A stretch of 64,000 nucleotides of DNA from Cytobacillus sp. NJ13 (GCA_030348385.1 JAUCFP010000006.1:3809501-3873500); one strand, 5' to 3'. Positions 7,961 through 18,011 are shown, counted from the stretch's first letter. The notes: generated from the letters alone by a model not told the origin. Program-made: numbers and translations.

Positions 7961-9103
7961 GTGTCCACATACAACCGAGCTGAATTAAAGTTCGCAAATT
8001 CAGTTTTGCCAAGCTTATCGATACAGGAAGCACAGGAAAAACAATTCAAATTGGTAGACAGAATGAGTCGCTATTTCAAAGGCAGGCAATTTCTTTCGAT
8101 GGGAGACCTTGGTGTTTCTCCAACATATAAGCGTCCGGAACAGACGTATCTTGTGGAAAGAGTTCTGGCGGATTTCTTTGAAACAGAAGACTGTGCACTT
8201 GTCAGGGGAGCCGGAACAGGTGCGATCCGCAATATTCTAAGCATGCTTCTGTCTCCCGGGGATGAAATGTTCATTCACACGGCCCCTGTTTACACGACGA
8301 CAAAGGAAACGTTAAGAATATTGGGCATTAAAACAGTCCAGGCAGATTATAACCACCTTGAGGAAGTCAAAACGGCCATCAGAAGTAATCAAAATCCTAA
8401 AGTTTTCTACATTCAGCATGCCCGTCAGCAGCCGGCAGATCATTATCAATTGGCCGAAGTCATCAAAGCCGTGAAGGAAGAGCGCCCGGATCTTCCAATC
8501 GTCGTAGATGACAATTATTGCGCATTAAAGACAAAGGGAATTGGCGTGGAATTAGGAGCGGATTACTCAACCTTTTCCGGATTCAAGCTTCTCGGACCGG
8601 AAGGAATTGCGGTCATTGCCGGCAAAAAAGACGCCATCGAACGGGTGCATCACTATAACTACTCGGGCGGCGGCCAGGTTCAGGGCTATGAAGCCATGGA
8701 GCTTTTAAGAATGATGGCCTTCGCACCTGTATCGCTGGCTATTCAAAACGAGCAGGTGGAAGAGCTCTGCCGCCGTCTGAATGAAGGAGCGGTGACCGGG
8801 ATTCGCGCCGCATACATGACGAATGCCCAATCCAAAAACGTCATTGTAGAGCTTGAAGATCCGATTGCCCAAAGTGTGATCAGCATCAGTGACGAGCATG
8901 GGGCGGCCACTCATCCGGTTGGGGCGGAATCAAAATATGAAATCATCCCGATGATTTACCGCGTTTCAGGCAGCTTTTTGGAAGCACAGCCCGAGCTGAA
9001 GGAATATGGACTGCGCATCAATCCGATGAAATCAGGAGCGGGCACGATCATCGGCATTCTGGAAAAAGTGATACCTCTTGCAAAAGAAGTGCAGCATCGT
9101 TGA
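7961..9103 (+). CDS. yhfS: YhfS, fold-type I PLP-dependent enzyme
   Basis: 380 residues from GTG at 7961, preceded by AAGGGAGTG at 6 bases; a GTG at 7952 is in frame but inside that ribosome binding site. PLP signatures of the aspartate-aminotransferase superfamily: VRGAGTGAIRN for phosphate binding, aspartate in IVVDDNYCAL, and a Schiff-base lysine in FSGFKLLGPEG (K209). Similar to E. coli YhfS, annotated as aminotransferase-like or cystathionine-gamma-synthase-like. It probably acts on an amino sugar or amino-acid substrate that yields an intermediate for Php or YhfW. Reaction unknown. Confidence 0.82.
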   Translation: MSTYNRAELKFANSVLPSLSIQEAQEKQFKLVDRMSRYFKGRQFLSMGDLGVSPTYKRPEQTYLVERVLADFFETEDCALVRGAGTGAIRNILSMLLSPGDEMFIHTAPVYTTTKETLRILGIKTVQADYNHLEEVKTAIRSNQNPKVFYIQHARQQPADHYQLAEVIKAVKEERPDLPIVVDDNYCALKTKGIGVELGADYSTFSGFKLLGPEGIAVIAGKKDAIERVHHYNYSGGGQVQGYEAMELLRMMAFAPVSLAIQNEQVEELCRRLNEGAVTGIRAAYMTNAQSKNVIVELEDPIAQSVISISDEHGAATHPVGAESKYEIIPMIYRVSGSFLEAQPELKEYGLRINPMKSGAGTIIGILEKVIPLAKEVQHR

Positions 9104-9130
9104 TACCCGTAAATAAAGGAGGGAACTCCA

Positions 9131-10291
9131 ATGTTTCTAGATGTAACAAAGCGCAGAAATCCTAAGCTGATTCAATCAGGTGTCACCTTGCATCAAAGCG
9201 GGCAAATACCCCCGAATACGTACGTGATTGACCTCGATATACTCGGAGAAAATGTAGAAGCACTGGCAAAAACGGCGAAAAATCATGACTTTACGCTTTA
9301 TTTCATGAGCAAGCAGCTTGGGAGGCTTCCTTTTATAGGTCAGCTTATTGCAGAGCACGGCATCGAAAAGGCGGTGGCTGTTGAATTCGACGAAGCCAAA
9401 ACATTGGCAGAAGGCGGCGTTAAAATAGGAAATGTCGGCCACCTGGTTCAGCCGGGGAAAAATCAGTGGCCAGAAGTGCTGTCGTGGAATCCGGAAGTCA
9501 TTACCCTATTTTCCCTTGAACGTGCCAGACAGCTTTCTGAGGCGGCTGTTCAATCAGGAAAGGTGCAGGATGTACTTCTCAGGGTGTATGCAGAAGGCGA
9601 TATGATTTATCCCGGTCAGCAGGGCGGTTTTCAATTGGAAAAGCTGGATGAAGAGCTTTCCGAACTGGCCGGGCTTCCTGGGGTTAACATAGCAGGTGTC
9701 ACAACCTTTCCGAACTTTCAGCTATCAAAGGACCGGAGAAGCATGGAGCCGACTCCTAACTTTCAAACCCTTTTAAGGGCAAAAGAGGTTATGGAGAAAA
9801 AGGGCATAACAGTCAAACAGGTAAACGGTCCAAGTGCGACCAGCTGTGAAACCATTCCGTTCCTGGCAGAACAGGGCGTGACACATGGGGAGCCGGGACA
9901 TGCCCTCACCGGAACAACCCCGCTGCATGGTTACCGGGATCTCCCCGAGAAACCGGCCATTGTATATGTAACGGAAGTGTCCCACCAGGATCAGGAGCAT
10001 TATTACGTCATTGGCGGCGGCTATTACGGACGCTCCCATTTAAACGGGTGCCTGGTCGGAAGCGATGAAAAAGAAGTACTGAACCAGTATGTAAAAGCAC
10101 TCGAACCGGCTCCTGAAGCGATTGATTACTATGGTGCGATTGAGAAACCGGAGGGCTTTCAGGTTTCTGAAGGAGATACAGCTGTTTTCTCTTTCCGTAC
10201 CCAGGTGTTCGTCACAAGGGCCCATATTGCCCTGGTAAAAGGAATTCAAAGTGGAAAGCCGGAACTGGTTCACTTTGAGAGGAAGTGGTAA
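9131..10291 (+). CDS. yhfX: YhfX, alanine-racemase-fold PLP enzyme
   Basis: 386 residues. AGGAGGG lies 8-9 bases before ATG. N-terminal fold-type III PLP barrel: YVIDLDILGENVEAL followed by the cofactor lysine in YFMSKQLGR (K61). NVGHLVQPGK and VLLRVYAEGD are barrel strands, and GYYGRSHLNG with FSFRTQVFVTRAH belongs to the C-terminal beta domain. It matches E. coli YhfX, described as an amino-acid racemase-like protein. A racemase or D-amino-acid lyase reaction in the yhf pathway is likely; substrate not known. Its end overlaps the ribosome binding site of yhfW. Confidence 0.82.
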   Translation: MFLDVTKRRNPKLIQSGVTLHQSGQIPPNTYVIDLDILGENVEALAKTAKNHDFTLYFMSKQLGRLPFIGQLIAEHGIEKAVAVEFDEAKTLAEGGVKIGNVGHLVQPGKNQWPEVLSWNPEVITLFSLERARQLSEAAVQSGKVQDVLLRVYAEGDMIYPGQQGGFQLEKLDEELSELAGLPGVNIAGVTTFPNFQLSKDRRSMEPTPNFQTLLRAKEVMEKKGITVKQVNGPSATSCETIPFLAEQGVTHGEPGHALTGTTPLHGYRDLPEKPAIVYVTEVSHQDQEHYYVIGGGYYGRSHLNGCLVGSDEKEVLNQYVKALEPAPEAIDYYGAIEKPEGFQVSEGDTAVFSFRTQVFVTRAHIALVKGIQSGKPELVHFERKW

Positions 10292-10293
10292 GG

Positions 10294-11487
10294 ATGGCAA
10301 AAGCGATTCTGCTGGTGATTGACAGCTTTGGCATAGGGGCAATGGAGGACTGCGGAGAGTTCAGCCCTTCTGACTGCAGGGCCAATACCTATAAACATAT
10401 CCGGGAATCGGTTGGTTTTTTAAAAATCCCAACGCTATACAGACTTGGGCTAGGTGCGCTTGCCGATGGCAAGGCAGCCCCTGCCAATGCTTACGGCTGC
10501 TCGGCACTGGCCCATCACGGGGCAGATACGTACCTCGGACATCAGGAAATTGCCGGAAGCTGCCCGAAGCGCTCAAATAAAAGGCTAATGAAGGATATTC
10601 ATCCAGATCTGTCCCAGACATTGACGGAAGCAGGCTATCAGGTTGAATACCCATGGATAGACCGGCCGGTGCTATTAGTAAACGGTGCCTGCGTCATCGG
10701 GGATAATCTTGAGTCCTCACTGGGAAACATCATCAATTTAACCGCAGATTTTAATAAAATGCCTTTCCAGGAGTTAAAGGAAGTCGGGAAGATTGTCCGC
10801 CAGAATGTAGACACCAGCCGGGTCATTGCTTTTGGAGGACCCTATACAACCATTGAACATATTCTCTCAGTTGTCCATGAAAAAAAACCTGGCCAGTGGG
10901 GAGTGGATGCACCGAAGGCCAAGGTGTACGGCAAAGGCTATGAAGTCTATCACATGGGCTACGGTGTAAACATAGACGGACAATTTCCGATGATAGCTGC
11001 CAGACATGGCCTTAAAGTACATCGGATTGGCAAAACGGCAGATGTTTTGCATGGTGAAGGACCTGCAGATCCCATTGTGGATACCGAAAAAGTTTTACGA
11101 GTTTTAGAGAAGTCATATTTGGAAGAAGAAGAAGATGCGGCGTTTCTGGTTAATGTACAGGAGACAGACCTGGCAGGACATGCTGAGGATGCCGAATGGT
11201 ATGCCAGACTGCTGAATACAACCGACCAGTGGCTCGCAGAATTCCTGCCCAAGATGGAAATGGAGGACCTGATAATTATTATGGCTGACCATGGCAACGA
11301 CCCGACCATCGGCCATTCCAACCATACGAGGGAATACGTTCCAATACTTGCTGCCGGGAAGCGGGTAAAACGGGTTAACATAGGCAAGCGCAATTCGATG
11401 GCTGACGTTGGGGCGACATTTAGCGAGTTTTTTGGACTGCCTGCGACTGAGGAAGGCGAGAGTTTTTTGGAGATGATTATAGATTGA
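10294..11487 (+). CDS. yhfW: YhfW, phosphopentomutase-like metalloenzyme
   Basis: 397 residues from ATG at 10294, 3 bases after the yhfX stop; an in-frame GTG at 10285 lies within yhfX. It belongs to the alkaline phosphatase superfamily near phosphopentomutase (DeoB): LLVIDSFGIGAMEDCGEF at the N-terminus carries the first metal aspartate, DTYLGHQEIAGSCPK is the cap region, and LVNVQETDLAGHAEDAEWYA with MADHGNDPTIGHSNHTREYV gives the remaining metal ligands. It probably moves a phosphate on a sugar phosphate. This is the last gene of the operon. Confidence 0.85.
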   Translation: MAKAILLVIDSFGIGAMEDCGEFSPSDCRANTYKHIRESVGFLKIPTLYRLGLGALADGKAAPANAYGCSALAHHGADTYLGHQEIAGSCPKRSNKRLMKDIHPDLSQTLTEAGYQVEYPWIDRPVLLVNGACVIGDNLESSLGNIINLTADFNKMPFQELKEVGKIVRQNVDTSRVIAFGGPYTTIEHILSVVHEKKPGQWGVDAPKAKVYGKGYEVYHMGYGVNIDGQFPMIAARHGLKVHRIGKTADVLHGEGPADPIVDTEKVLRVLEKSYLEEEEDAAFLVNVQETDLAGHAEDAEWYARLLNTTDQWLAEFLPKMEMEDLIIIMADHGNDPTIGHSNHTREYVPILAAGKRVKRVNIGKRNSMADVGATFSEFFGLPATEEGESFLEMIID

Positions 11488-11610
11488 GAGAGATGCTGGA
11501 GCCGAAATGGTTTCAGTATTTTTCGCGTATTTCCTGATTTTACTAGTTCTTTTTTACTAGGTTAAAAGTTATAATCCATTTATGAAATATTTACTAATGG
11601 AGTGAAATAT

Positions 11611-13347
11611 ATGAAAAAACTCAGCACTAGAATTGCAATGGTTATGGCGCTTGGAATGGCAATTGTTTTACTCGGCAATATTGCTATGCTCTACTTAAGT
11701 ACGAAAAATTCAGTAGAGTCTTCTATTGGAAATTTTAGTTTAAGCATTGCAGACAATATAGCTTCAAAAATGGAAACAGATAAATATGAGGATTTTTTGA
11801 AGAATCCCGATCAGTCTGAGGCCTATTGGGATCTTCGGGAACAGCTGAATGATTTTCGGGAGAAAACGGGTGCGTTTTACGTTTATACTTTAATGGCTGA
11901 TTCCGAGAAGAAAGAACTCTATATAATGGTGGATGGCCTGCCAAATGACTCCGATATTGCTGCAGACATTAAAACACCGACAACTGCTGCAACATATGAA
12001 GATATTTCTCCTGTTCTGGATGGAAAAGCATCGAGTTCACCGATCGTTCATGATCCGGAATATGGAGACTATCTTTCAGCGTTTGTACCAATTAAAGCCG
12101 ATGGAAAAGTAATCGGGATATTGGGTGTCGACATCAATGCAGAGAATGTTAATAGCATTGCAGACCAAGTACTGCAAAAAGAGCTCCCTATGAACCTGGT
12201 GATAAATATACTGTTAATCCTTGCTGTTGTTGCCATTCTGGCCTGGTTCGTCAAAAAAAGACTGCACCCGCTGCAGAATATCAGTTCAGCAGCCCAATTA
12301 ATGGCTGATGGAGATCTTCGGGGAGCTGAAGAGAAGGCTAATTCTATTAAGGTAAAAGGGAATGACGAAATTGGTTTTGTTACAGAGTCATTCAAAAAAA
12401 TGACGCATCATACAAAAGTGATGGTTGAAGATATAAAAGCATCTTCAGAAGCACTCCTGGTCTCCTCGGGTAAAATAAAAAACAAGATGGAAGAAATCAG
12501 CCAGGCCAGCAGCCTGATTGCAAGAGGGATTCAGGAAGTGGCAGGGGCTACTGATACACAGCTGATCAGAAGTGAGGAATCTGCAAAAGCGATAGAAGAA
12601 ATGGCCATAGGCATACAGCGTATTGCGGAAGCTTCGACAGATGTGAGCGAACAATCCAATACAGTTACACAGCAGGTAAAAGAAGGATTTGATGAAATCC
12701 ACTCCATCATCCGGCAGATCAATGAGATTAAAAAGATTGTAAATGATTCATCCCTATTTATAGAAGAGCTGGGTACGCAGGCTATTGAAATTGAAGATAT
12801 CGTAAACCTGATTTCAGGGATAGCGGAGCAAACTAATCTGCTTGCATTAAATGCAGCCATTGAGGCAGCAAGAGCAGGCGAACATGGCAAAGGCTTCGCG
12901 GTTGTATCTCAGGAGGTTAAAAAGCTGGCAGAAGGCTCAAAAGCATCTGCTGCACAAATTGCCGAAAAGCTAAATCACTTTAGATCGTCCATTGAACAGG
13001 CAGTCGGAAATATGCATGCGAGCTCAGGTAAAGTTGAAGAGGGAACTGTTCTGGTCAATAGTGCCGGAGAGAAATTCAATCAAATTCTGCATGCTGTTGA
13101 AGGAGTTACTGGGGAAATTCAGGAGGTTTCTGCTGTAACAGAAGAGCTCTCTGCCGGATCAGAAGAGATTTCTGCATCCATTGATGAATTTGCGGGTCTA
13201 TCTAAAGACACAGCACAAATTTCCCGCGAGGTCGCAGCCTCAACAGACCAGCAGGAGGATGCGGTAGAAAAGATTTCAGAGCTGACCGTTCAGCTGAGTA
13301 TGCTTTCAAGACAGCTGGAACAGTCGGTTGAAAAGTTTAAATTATAA
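11611..13347 (+). CDS. Membrane-bound methyl-accepting chemotaxis protein
   Basis: 578 residues from ATG at 11611, after GGAGTG. TM1 is at about residues 9-28, an extracellular sensor of about 160 residues follows (single Cache-like: [50 protein letters not shown]), TM2 is at about 194-213, then HAMP and the CheA/CheW-binding domain with [20 protein letters not shown]. The Cache type suggests a small amino acid, amine or carboxylate ligand. A TATAAT element at 11569-11574 is a likely -10. It stands alone between the yhf operon and a cell wall hydrolase, so its ligand could be the yhf substrate, though nothing proves this. Confidence 0.9.
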   Translation: MKKLSTRIAMVMALGMAIVLLGNIAMLYLSTKNSVESSIGNFSLSIADNIASKMETDKYEDFLKNPDQSEAYWDLREQLNDFREKTGAFYVYTLMADSEKKELYIMVDGLPNDSDIAADIKTPTTAATYEDISPVLDGKASSSPIVHDPEYGDYLSAFVPIKADGKVIGILGVDINAENVNSIADQVLQKELPMNLVINILLILAVVAILAWFVKKRLHPLQNISSAAQLMADGDLRGAEEKANSIKVKGNDEIGFVTESFKKMTHHTKVMVEDIKASSEALLVSSGKIKNKMEEISQASSLIARGIQEVAGATDTQLIRSEESAKAIEEMAIGIQRIAEASTDVSEQSNTVTQQVKEGFDEIHSIIRQINEIKKIVNDSSLFIEELGTQAIEIEDIVNLISGIAEQTNLLALNAAIEAARAGEHGKGFAVVSQEVKKLAEGSKASAAQIAEKLNHFRSSIEQAVGNMHASSGKVEEGTVLVNSAGEKFNQILHAVEGVTGEIQEVSAVTEELSAGSEEISASIDEFAGLSKDTAQISREVAASTDQQEDAVEKISELTVQLSMLSRQLEQSVEKFKL

Positions 13348-13353
13348 AATGGG

Positions 13354-13381
13354 AGCCGTTCTCTATAGAGAGCGGCTTTTA
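13354..13381 (+). terminator. Terminator after chemoreceptor
   Basis: AGCCG-TTCTC/GAGAG-CGGCT stem followed by TTTTATTT. Confidence 0.8.
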
Positions 13382-13584
13382 TTTGGTTACTAAAAGTGAA
13401 TGATATTCGAAAGAAATATTCAAGAAGTGACCTTGAAATGTCCCCTTTGTCCCGTCTGTGAAAATAAACCATTTGACCGAGTTTTCTAACGGATTATATA
13501 GGGAAACAAGCAAAGGTGAACTTATTACCTTATTAAAAGGAGGGCAGCCTGGCTCTAACATAATACATAAAGAGGAGTGTTCAA

Positions 13585-14202
13585 ATGAATTACATAAAGT
13601 GGATTGCGGCAACTGCCGCAATGGTATTTGTGCTGAGCATCAGCCAGCCGAAAGCAGATGCAGCAGTTTTAAAGAATGGCTCTGCAGGTCCGGAAGTTAC
13701 ATATATTCAATCAGCATTACAAAAGCTTGGTTATTTTAATACAGACAATACAGGGTATTATGGAACGGTAACAGAGAGTGCAGTAAGAAACTTTCAATAT
13801 GACTTTGGTTTAGCAGCTGATGGCATTGTTGGAGTTAACACGGCAGAAATGCTTAGGAATGTGGACATGCTGGCCCATGTAGTTTATGGGGAAGCGCGCG
13901 GGGAAAGCTATGAAGGCCAAGTGGCAGTTGCAGCTGTCATTCTCAATCGTATGGAGTCAAATGAATTTCCGGATACTCTCTCCAATGTGATTTTCCAGAA
14001 GAATGCCATTACCGCTGTAAATGACGGACAGTACTGGCTGCAGCCAGATGCTGCAGCTTATCAGGCAGTAAGAGATGCCTTTGATGGATGGGACCCTACC
14101 GGCGGTGCAGTCTATTATTACAATCCTTATACAGCTACAGATCAATGGATATTTACTAGAACGGTCATTAAACAAATCGGCAGTCACAATTTCGCCTATT
14201 AA
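13585..14202 (+). CDS. SleB-like cell wall hydrolase with peptidoglycan-binding domain
   Basis: 205 residues: signal peptide (about 1-27, cleavage near ADAAV), a peptidoglycan-binding type 1 domain (about 28-88, GPEVTYIQSALQKLGYF ... AVRNFQYDFGL) and a hydrolase_2 lytic transglycosylase domain (about 95-205). The catalytic glutamate is in VVYGEARGES, and VAAVILNRMES and YYYNPYTATDQ are family motifs. It is shorter than B. subtilis SleB (about 305 residues) and lacks the long linker. Its role is cortex or wall remodelling during germination or growth. Terminator directly downstream. Confidence 0.88.
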   Translation: MNYIKWIAATAAMVFVLSISQPKADAAVLKNGSAGPEVTYIQSALQKLGYFNTDNTGYYGTVTESAVRNFQYDFGLAADGIVGVNTAEMLRNVDMLAHVVYGEARGESYEGQVAVAAVILNRMESNEFPDTLSNVIFQKNAITAVNDGQYWLQPDAAAYQAVRDAFDGWDPTGGAVYYYNPYTATDQWIFTRTVIKQIGSHNFAY

Positions 14203-14209
14203 GAATGGG

Positions 14210-14247
14210 GCACCTTTCTGGCACATGCCTGAAAAGGTGCCTTTAAT
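14210..14247 (+). terminator. Terminator after SleB-like gene
   Basis: GCACCTTT/AAAGGTGC stem, then CTTTAATTATTT. Confidence 0.75.
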
Positions 14248-14401
14248 TATTTGCTAAAATGCCAGTAATTAAAAACTGGTAATTTATATTACAAATATAT
14301 TAAAACCTCTTTAATTTGTAACAAAAAAAGAGTTTTACTGAAATCTCTCTGTTATCTTCCGGTGTTAATATGTTCCTATCAAGGGACATAAAGGAGATAT
14401 C

Positions 14402-14968
14402 ATGAAGAAATTAGTAATCTATCTAATCACAGCTGTTTTTCTATCGTTTGGATTTTCCAATGTCACTTCAGCCGCAGGAAATACGTATACAGTGAAAAAG
14501 GGAGATACGCTTTGGGCCATCTCTAAAAAACATAACGCTACTGTACAGCAGATTAAATCATGGAATAAATTAACTTCAGATAAAATTAAACCTAAGCAAG
14601 TGTTAAAGGTTACCGGAGCGTCAGCAAAAGCTGCTGTACCTAAAAAGACAGCTGTAAAGGCTGCATCAACGAAAGCTTATAAAGAAATTAAAGTGAAAGC
14701 GACTGCCTACACTGCCAGCTGCAAAGGCTGCAGCGGCATTACTTATACAGGAATCAACCTGAAAAAGAACCCGAACGCCAAGGTTATTTCAGTGGATCCG
14801 AAGGTTATTCCACTGGGATCAAAAGTATATGTGCCTGGATATGGAGAGGCGATTGCAGGGGACAAAGGATCTGCAGTAAGAGGCAATAAAATTGACGTCT
14901 TCATTCCAAACAAGCAGAAAGCCCTCCAATGGGGCAGCAAAACGGTTACTATTAAAGTTTATAAATAA
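14402..14968 (+). CDS. yocH: LysM and 3D-domain cell wall protein, YocH-like
   Basis: 188 residues. Signal peptide 1-24 (SNVTSAAG), a single LysM domain at about 28-73 (YTVKKGDTLWAISKKHNATV), an alanine/lysine linker, then a 3D domain at about 97-188 with the three conserved aspartates (ISVDPKVIPLG, IAGDKGSAV, KIDVFIP) and TAYTASCKGCSG at the start. This architecture is that of B. subtilis YocH, a secreted muramidase-like wall hydrolase controlled by WalR. B. subtilis YocH has two LysM domains and is longer, so this is a single-LysM form. A TGTAAC half site lies upstream (14317-14322), but no clear WalR direct repeat. Confidence 0.82.
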   Translation: MKKLVIYLITAVFLSFGFSNVTSAAGNTYTVKKGDTLWAISKKHNATVQQIKSWNKLTSDKIKPKQVLKVTGASAKAAVPKKTAVKAASTKAYKEIKVKATAYTASCKGCSGITYTGINLKKNPNAKVISVDPKVIPLGSKVYVPGYGEAIAGDKGSAVRGNKIDVFIPNKQKALQWGSKTVTIKVYK

Positions 14969-14976
14969 TAGAAATT

Positions 14977-15008
14977 AAGAGAATCTTCCTGGCGGGGATT
15001 CTCTTTTT
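14977..15008 (+). terminator. Terminator after YocH-like gene
   Basis: AAGAGAATC/GATTCTCTT stem and TTTTTA. Confidence 0.85.
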
Positions 15009-15160
15009 ATTTGGAAAATAATAACTTATATGCTTATCGTAGGTTTTTAAGCCTATTTGTGCAGTGGGAGTATTTTCTTATTTTTACTTATTTATTCAAT
15101 TTTTACAAATATCAGATTGTATGCCAAAAAGAAGAGTGATTTACTAGAATGGTAGTGTCA

Positions 15161-15174
15161 TGTAAACGTTTAAA
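15161..15174. promoter_or_regulatory. Candidate cre site before secreted nuclease
   Basis: TGTAAACGTTTAAA, one base off the usual TGWNANCGNTNWCA pattern, placed just before the ribosome binding site where CcpA could block elongation. Confidence 0.45.
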
Positions 15175-15197
15175 ATAAGGAAATAGGAGTGGATTAC

Positions 15198-17978
15198 ATG
15201 ATTGGAAAGCAGAACATAAAGTTGCTTAGCTTTATTAGTGTTTTTGCTTTGTTACTTAGTCTTTTTAGTCCTTTTGCCACGGCAAGTGCAGAAGAAGTGA
15301 AGTCTGTGGCAGAAGCGATTGCGGATAATAACGGAGTTGCCACAGTCGAAGGTTATATTGTTGGAGTTACAAAGAGTACTTCAAGCTATAGCCATAGCAG
15401 TCCGTTTACAATTGCAACCAATATTGCCATCGCAGACTCACCCACTGAAACGGATCCCGGTAAAATACTGCCGGTACAGCTTCCGAGCGGGTATGTGAGA
15501 TCAGGATTAAACCTGGTGGACAACCCTGGTAACCTTGGAAGGAAAGTTCAAATTACCGGTTCACTGGAAGCTTATTTTACAGTTCCCGGTCTAAAGAATT
15601 CTTCAGCATATTCTTGGGTGGAAGAAACAGACCCAACACAAGTTTCAGCAGTAACAGCTTCCCCTGAATCAGGTCCAGTTAAGCAGGGAACAGGTGTTGC
15701 TTTATCGACAGAAACGGAAGGAGCCGTAATTCATTACACGGTGGATGGATCAGTGCCGACTACTCAAAGTGATACATATACTGATCCGATTGTCATTAAT
15801 GAAAGAACAACCGTTAAAGCCTTTGCTGTCAAAGAAGGCTTAACAGACAGCAGAGTAGCTGAATTTACTTATACGCCTGCATTAGGCGGACTTCGCATTC
15901 ATGATATTCAAGGTGCAGGGCATTATTCCGAATATGCCAACGAATATGCTGCGGATGTGGAAGGTATCGTCATAAAAGTGGCAGATGCAAACAATTTCTA
16001 TATGCAGGATCTGCAGCCTGACCAGGATCCTAATACTTCTGAAGGAATTCTTGTTTACAAGAAAAATCACGGTGCCCAAGCGGGCGATGTGGTTGAAGTA
16101 ACAGGGCAAATTAAAGAATGGGTGCTTGACGGCTATGCTGAAAAACTGGAGACAGATTTGCCTGTCACCGAAATTAATGCTTCAGCAATCAATAAAATAG
16201 CGTCAGGTCAGGAGTTTCCGGCTCCAGTCATTCTGAATAAAGAGAACCTGCCAACTGAAGTGATCGACAATGATAGCTTTGGTGAGTTTGATCCAGAGCA
16301 GGATGGCATCGACTTTTATGAAAGCCTGGAGGGTATGCTTGTTCAGGTGGACAATCCTAAAGTAGTTGCCCCGCAAAAATATGGAGAGCTTGTAGTTGTT
16401 CCGGGAGATGTGGATACGAACACAACGGCCGGAGGACTTCGCATTTCAGAAGATGATTTTAATCCTGAGAGAATTACCATTGATATTAATAATGAAGATT
16501 TTGTTGCCAAAATGGGAGACAGCTTTAAAGGCAGCGTCCAAGGGGTTGTCAGCTACGGTTTCAGCAACTATAAAGTATTAAGTGACGCAGATTCATTGCC
16601 GGAATTTGTAGAAGGTCCTGCGGCAAGAGAAGAAACAAGTCTTCTCCCTGAAGATGATCAATTAACCATCGCGTCTTATAATGTTGAAAATTTCTCAACA
16701 AAAACGAATGCGGAAAAGGTTACGAGATTAGCAGAAGCCATTGTTGAGAATATGAAACAACCGGATATCATTGGCCTGACAGAAGTTCAGGATAATGACG
16801 GGCCAACAGATAGCGGCACAACAGAAGCGGATCAAAGTGCAGCATTGTTAATTGAAAAAATAAAAGAATTAGGCGGCCCAACCTACACCTACACAGATAT
16901 CGCACCAGAAGATAAACAAGATGGCGGACAGCCAGGAGGCAATATCCGTGTTGGCTTCCTATATAACGCTGAACGGGTAACATTATCGGAAGGCGAAAAG
17001 GGATCAGCAATGGATGCTGTTGATTTTGAAAACGGCAAATTGACGCTAAACCCAGGACGCATAGAACCAACAAATGAAGCATTTGAAGATAGCCGCAAAG
17101 CATTGGCAGCCCAGTTTGAATTCCAGGGCGAAAGCGTTATCGTTGTAGCCAATCATTTTAACTCAAAAGGCGGGGATCTTCCATTATTCGGTAAAGTTCA
17201 GCCTCCTGTCTTAAACAGTGAAATTCAGCGCATGAAAATTGCGAATGTGATTAATGGTTTTGTAAAGGGTGTTAAAGCAGAAGAACCTGATGCCAATATC
17301 GTCCTGCTTGGCGACTTTAACGATTTTGAATTCTCCAATCCTTTAAAGGCACTAAAGGGCGATGAATTAACCAACATGATTGAAAAGGTGCCGGCAGCAG
17401 ATCGCTATACGTATAACTACCAGGGAAATGCACAGGTCCTGGATCATATTTTAGTATCCAACAACCTTGCCAAGAAAACAGAAGTCAATATTCTTCATAT
17501 TAACTCAGGCTTCATGGAAGAGCACGGCCGTGCAAGTGACCATGACCCAGTCATGATTCAGACAAGCTTAAAGACGGCAGCTAAACCGGAAGAGCCTAAA
17601 TATGATCATGTTTTCAATCTAGCAAACTACCATGCGAAGAAATTCGTTGTTGGACCACATAATGCCTTGGTTGTAATGGATGGAACATCCAGTCTCTCGC
17701 AAGGTCTATGGCTGAAGAAGTCAGCAGCAGTTGAAGGCGAAGGCCTGAAAAATACGAAAGTGGTCATTAGCTCTGCCAACAAAGGGGCAGTTATTGATCT
17801 AACAGGATCAGAAATTAAAGAAGTCATGATTGAAAGCAGCAAAGTCGTAGAAATCCGTGGTGCAGAAAATGTCCAGAATTGGACACTTGGGAAAAAAGCG
17901 GATACTTCCCATATTATTTTCAAAGATTCCGATGGGGAGGAAATAGAGTCTCCTTATGAGAGAGAGGAAGCAGCATAA
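15198..17978 (+). CDS. Secreted multidomain endonuclease/exonuclease/phosphatase-family nuclease, YhcR-like
   Basis: 926 residues from ATG at 15198 after GGAGTGG. Signal peptide about 1-31 (SPFATASAEE). Domains in order: DUF6359-like beta domain (35-138), chitobiase C-terminal-type Ig domain (about 150-226, IHYTVDGSVPTTQSDTYTDP), two OB-fold-like regions (about 232-465) as in YhcR, an EEP nuclease domain (about 485-785) and a 95-residue C-terminal module. Catalytic features: SYNVENF, GLTEVQD, VVANHFNSKG, LLGDFNDFE and GRASDHDPV. It likely degrades extracellular DNA/RNA for phosphate or nucleosides. There is no LPXTG anchor. The next gene encodes a 5'-nucleotidase, so the two split what B. subtilis YhcR combines in one protein. 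Confidence 0.85.
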   Translation: MIGKQNIKLLSFISVFALLLSLFSPFATASAEEVKSVAEAIADNNGVATVEGYIVGVTKSTSSYSHSSPFTIATNIAIADSPTETDPGKILPVQLPSGYVRSGLNLVDNPGNLGRKVQITGSLEAYFTVPGLKNSSAYSWVEETDPTQVSAVTASPESGPVKQGTGVALSTETEGAVIHYTVDGSVPTTQSDTYTDPIVINERTTVKAFAVKEGLTDSRVAEFTYTPALGGLRIHDIQGAGHYSEYANEYAADVEGIVIKVADANNFYMQDLQPDQDPNTSEGILVYKKNHGAQAGDVVEVTGQIKEWVLDGYAEKLETDLPVTEINASAINKIASGQEFPAPVILNKENLPTEVIDNDSFGEFDPEQDGIDFYESLEGMLVQVDNPKVVAPQKYGELVVVPGDVDTNTTAGGLRISEDDFNPERITIDINNEDFVAKMGDSFKGSVQGVVSYGFSNYKVLSDADSLPEFVEGPAAREETSLLPEDDQLTIASYNVENFSTKTNAEKVTRLAEAIVENMKQPDIIGLTEVQDNDGPTDSGTTEADQSAALLIEKIKELGGPTYTYTDIAPEDKQDGGQPGGNIRVGFLYNAERVTLSEGEKGSAMDAVDFENGKLTLNPGRIEPTNEAFEDSRKALAAQFEFQGESVIVVANHFNSKGGDLPLFGKVQPPVLNSEIQRMKIANVINGFVKGVKAEEPDANIVLLGDFNDFEFSNPLKALKGDELTNMIEKVPAADRYTYNYQGNAQVLDHILVSNNLAKKTEVNILHINSGFMEEHGRASDHDPVMIQTSLKTAAKPEEPKYDHVFNLANYHAKKFVVGPHNALVVMDGTSSLSQGLWLKKSAAVEGEGLKNTKVVISSANKGAVIDLTGSEIKEVMIESSKVVEIRGAENVQNWTLGKKADTSHIIFKDSDGEEIESPYEREEAA

Positions 17979-17986
17979 CAGTGGCA

Positions 17987-18011
17987 GCCGGAGTGAATAT
18001 ACTCCGGCTTT
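17987..18011 (+). terminator. Hairpin between nuclease and 5'-nucleotidase
   Basis: GCCGGAGT/ACTCCGGC stem with only a short T run; likely a partial terminator. Confidence 0.55.

Noticed and set aside
10867..11393. Minus-strand ORFs inside yhfW and other operon genes
   Set aside because: They are shadow frames opposite well-supported coding regions, without ribosome binding sites or family matches.
14290..14400. WalR site before the YocH-like gene
   Set aside because: A single TGTAAC half site is present; the second half of the direct repeat does not fit.
15080..15107. PhoP box before the secreted nuclease
   Set aside because: TTTACT and TTTACA occur but not at the 11-base spacing of Pho direct repeats.
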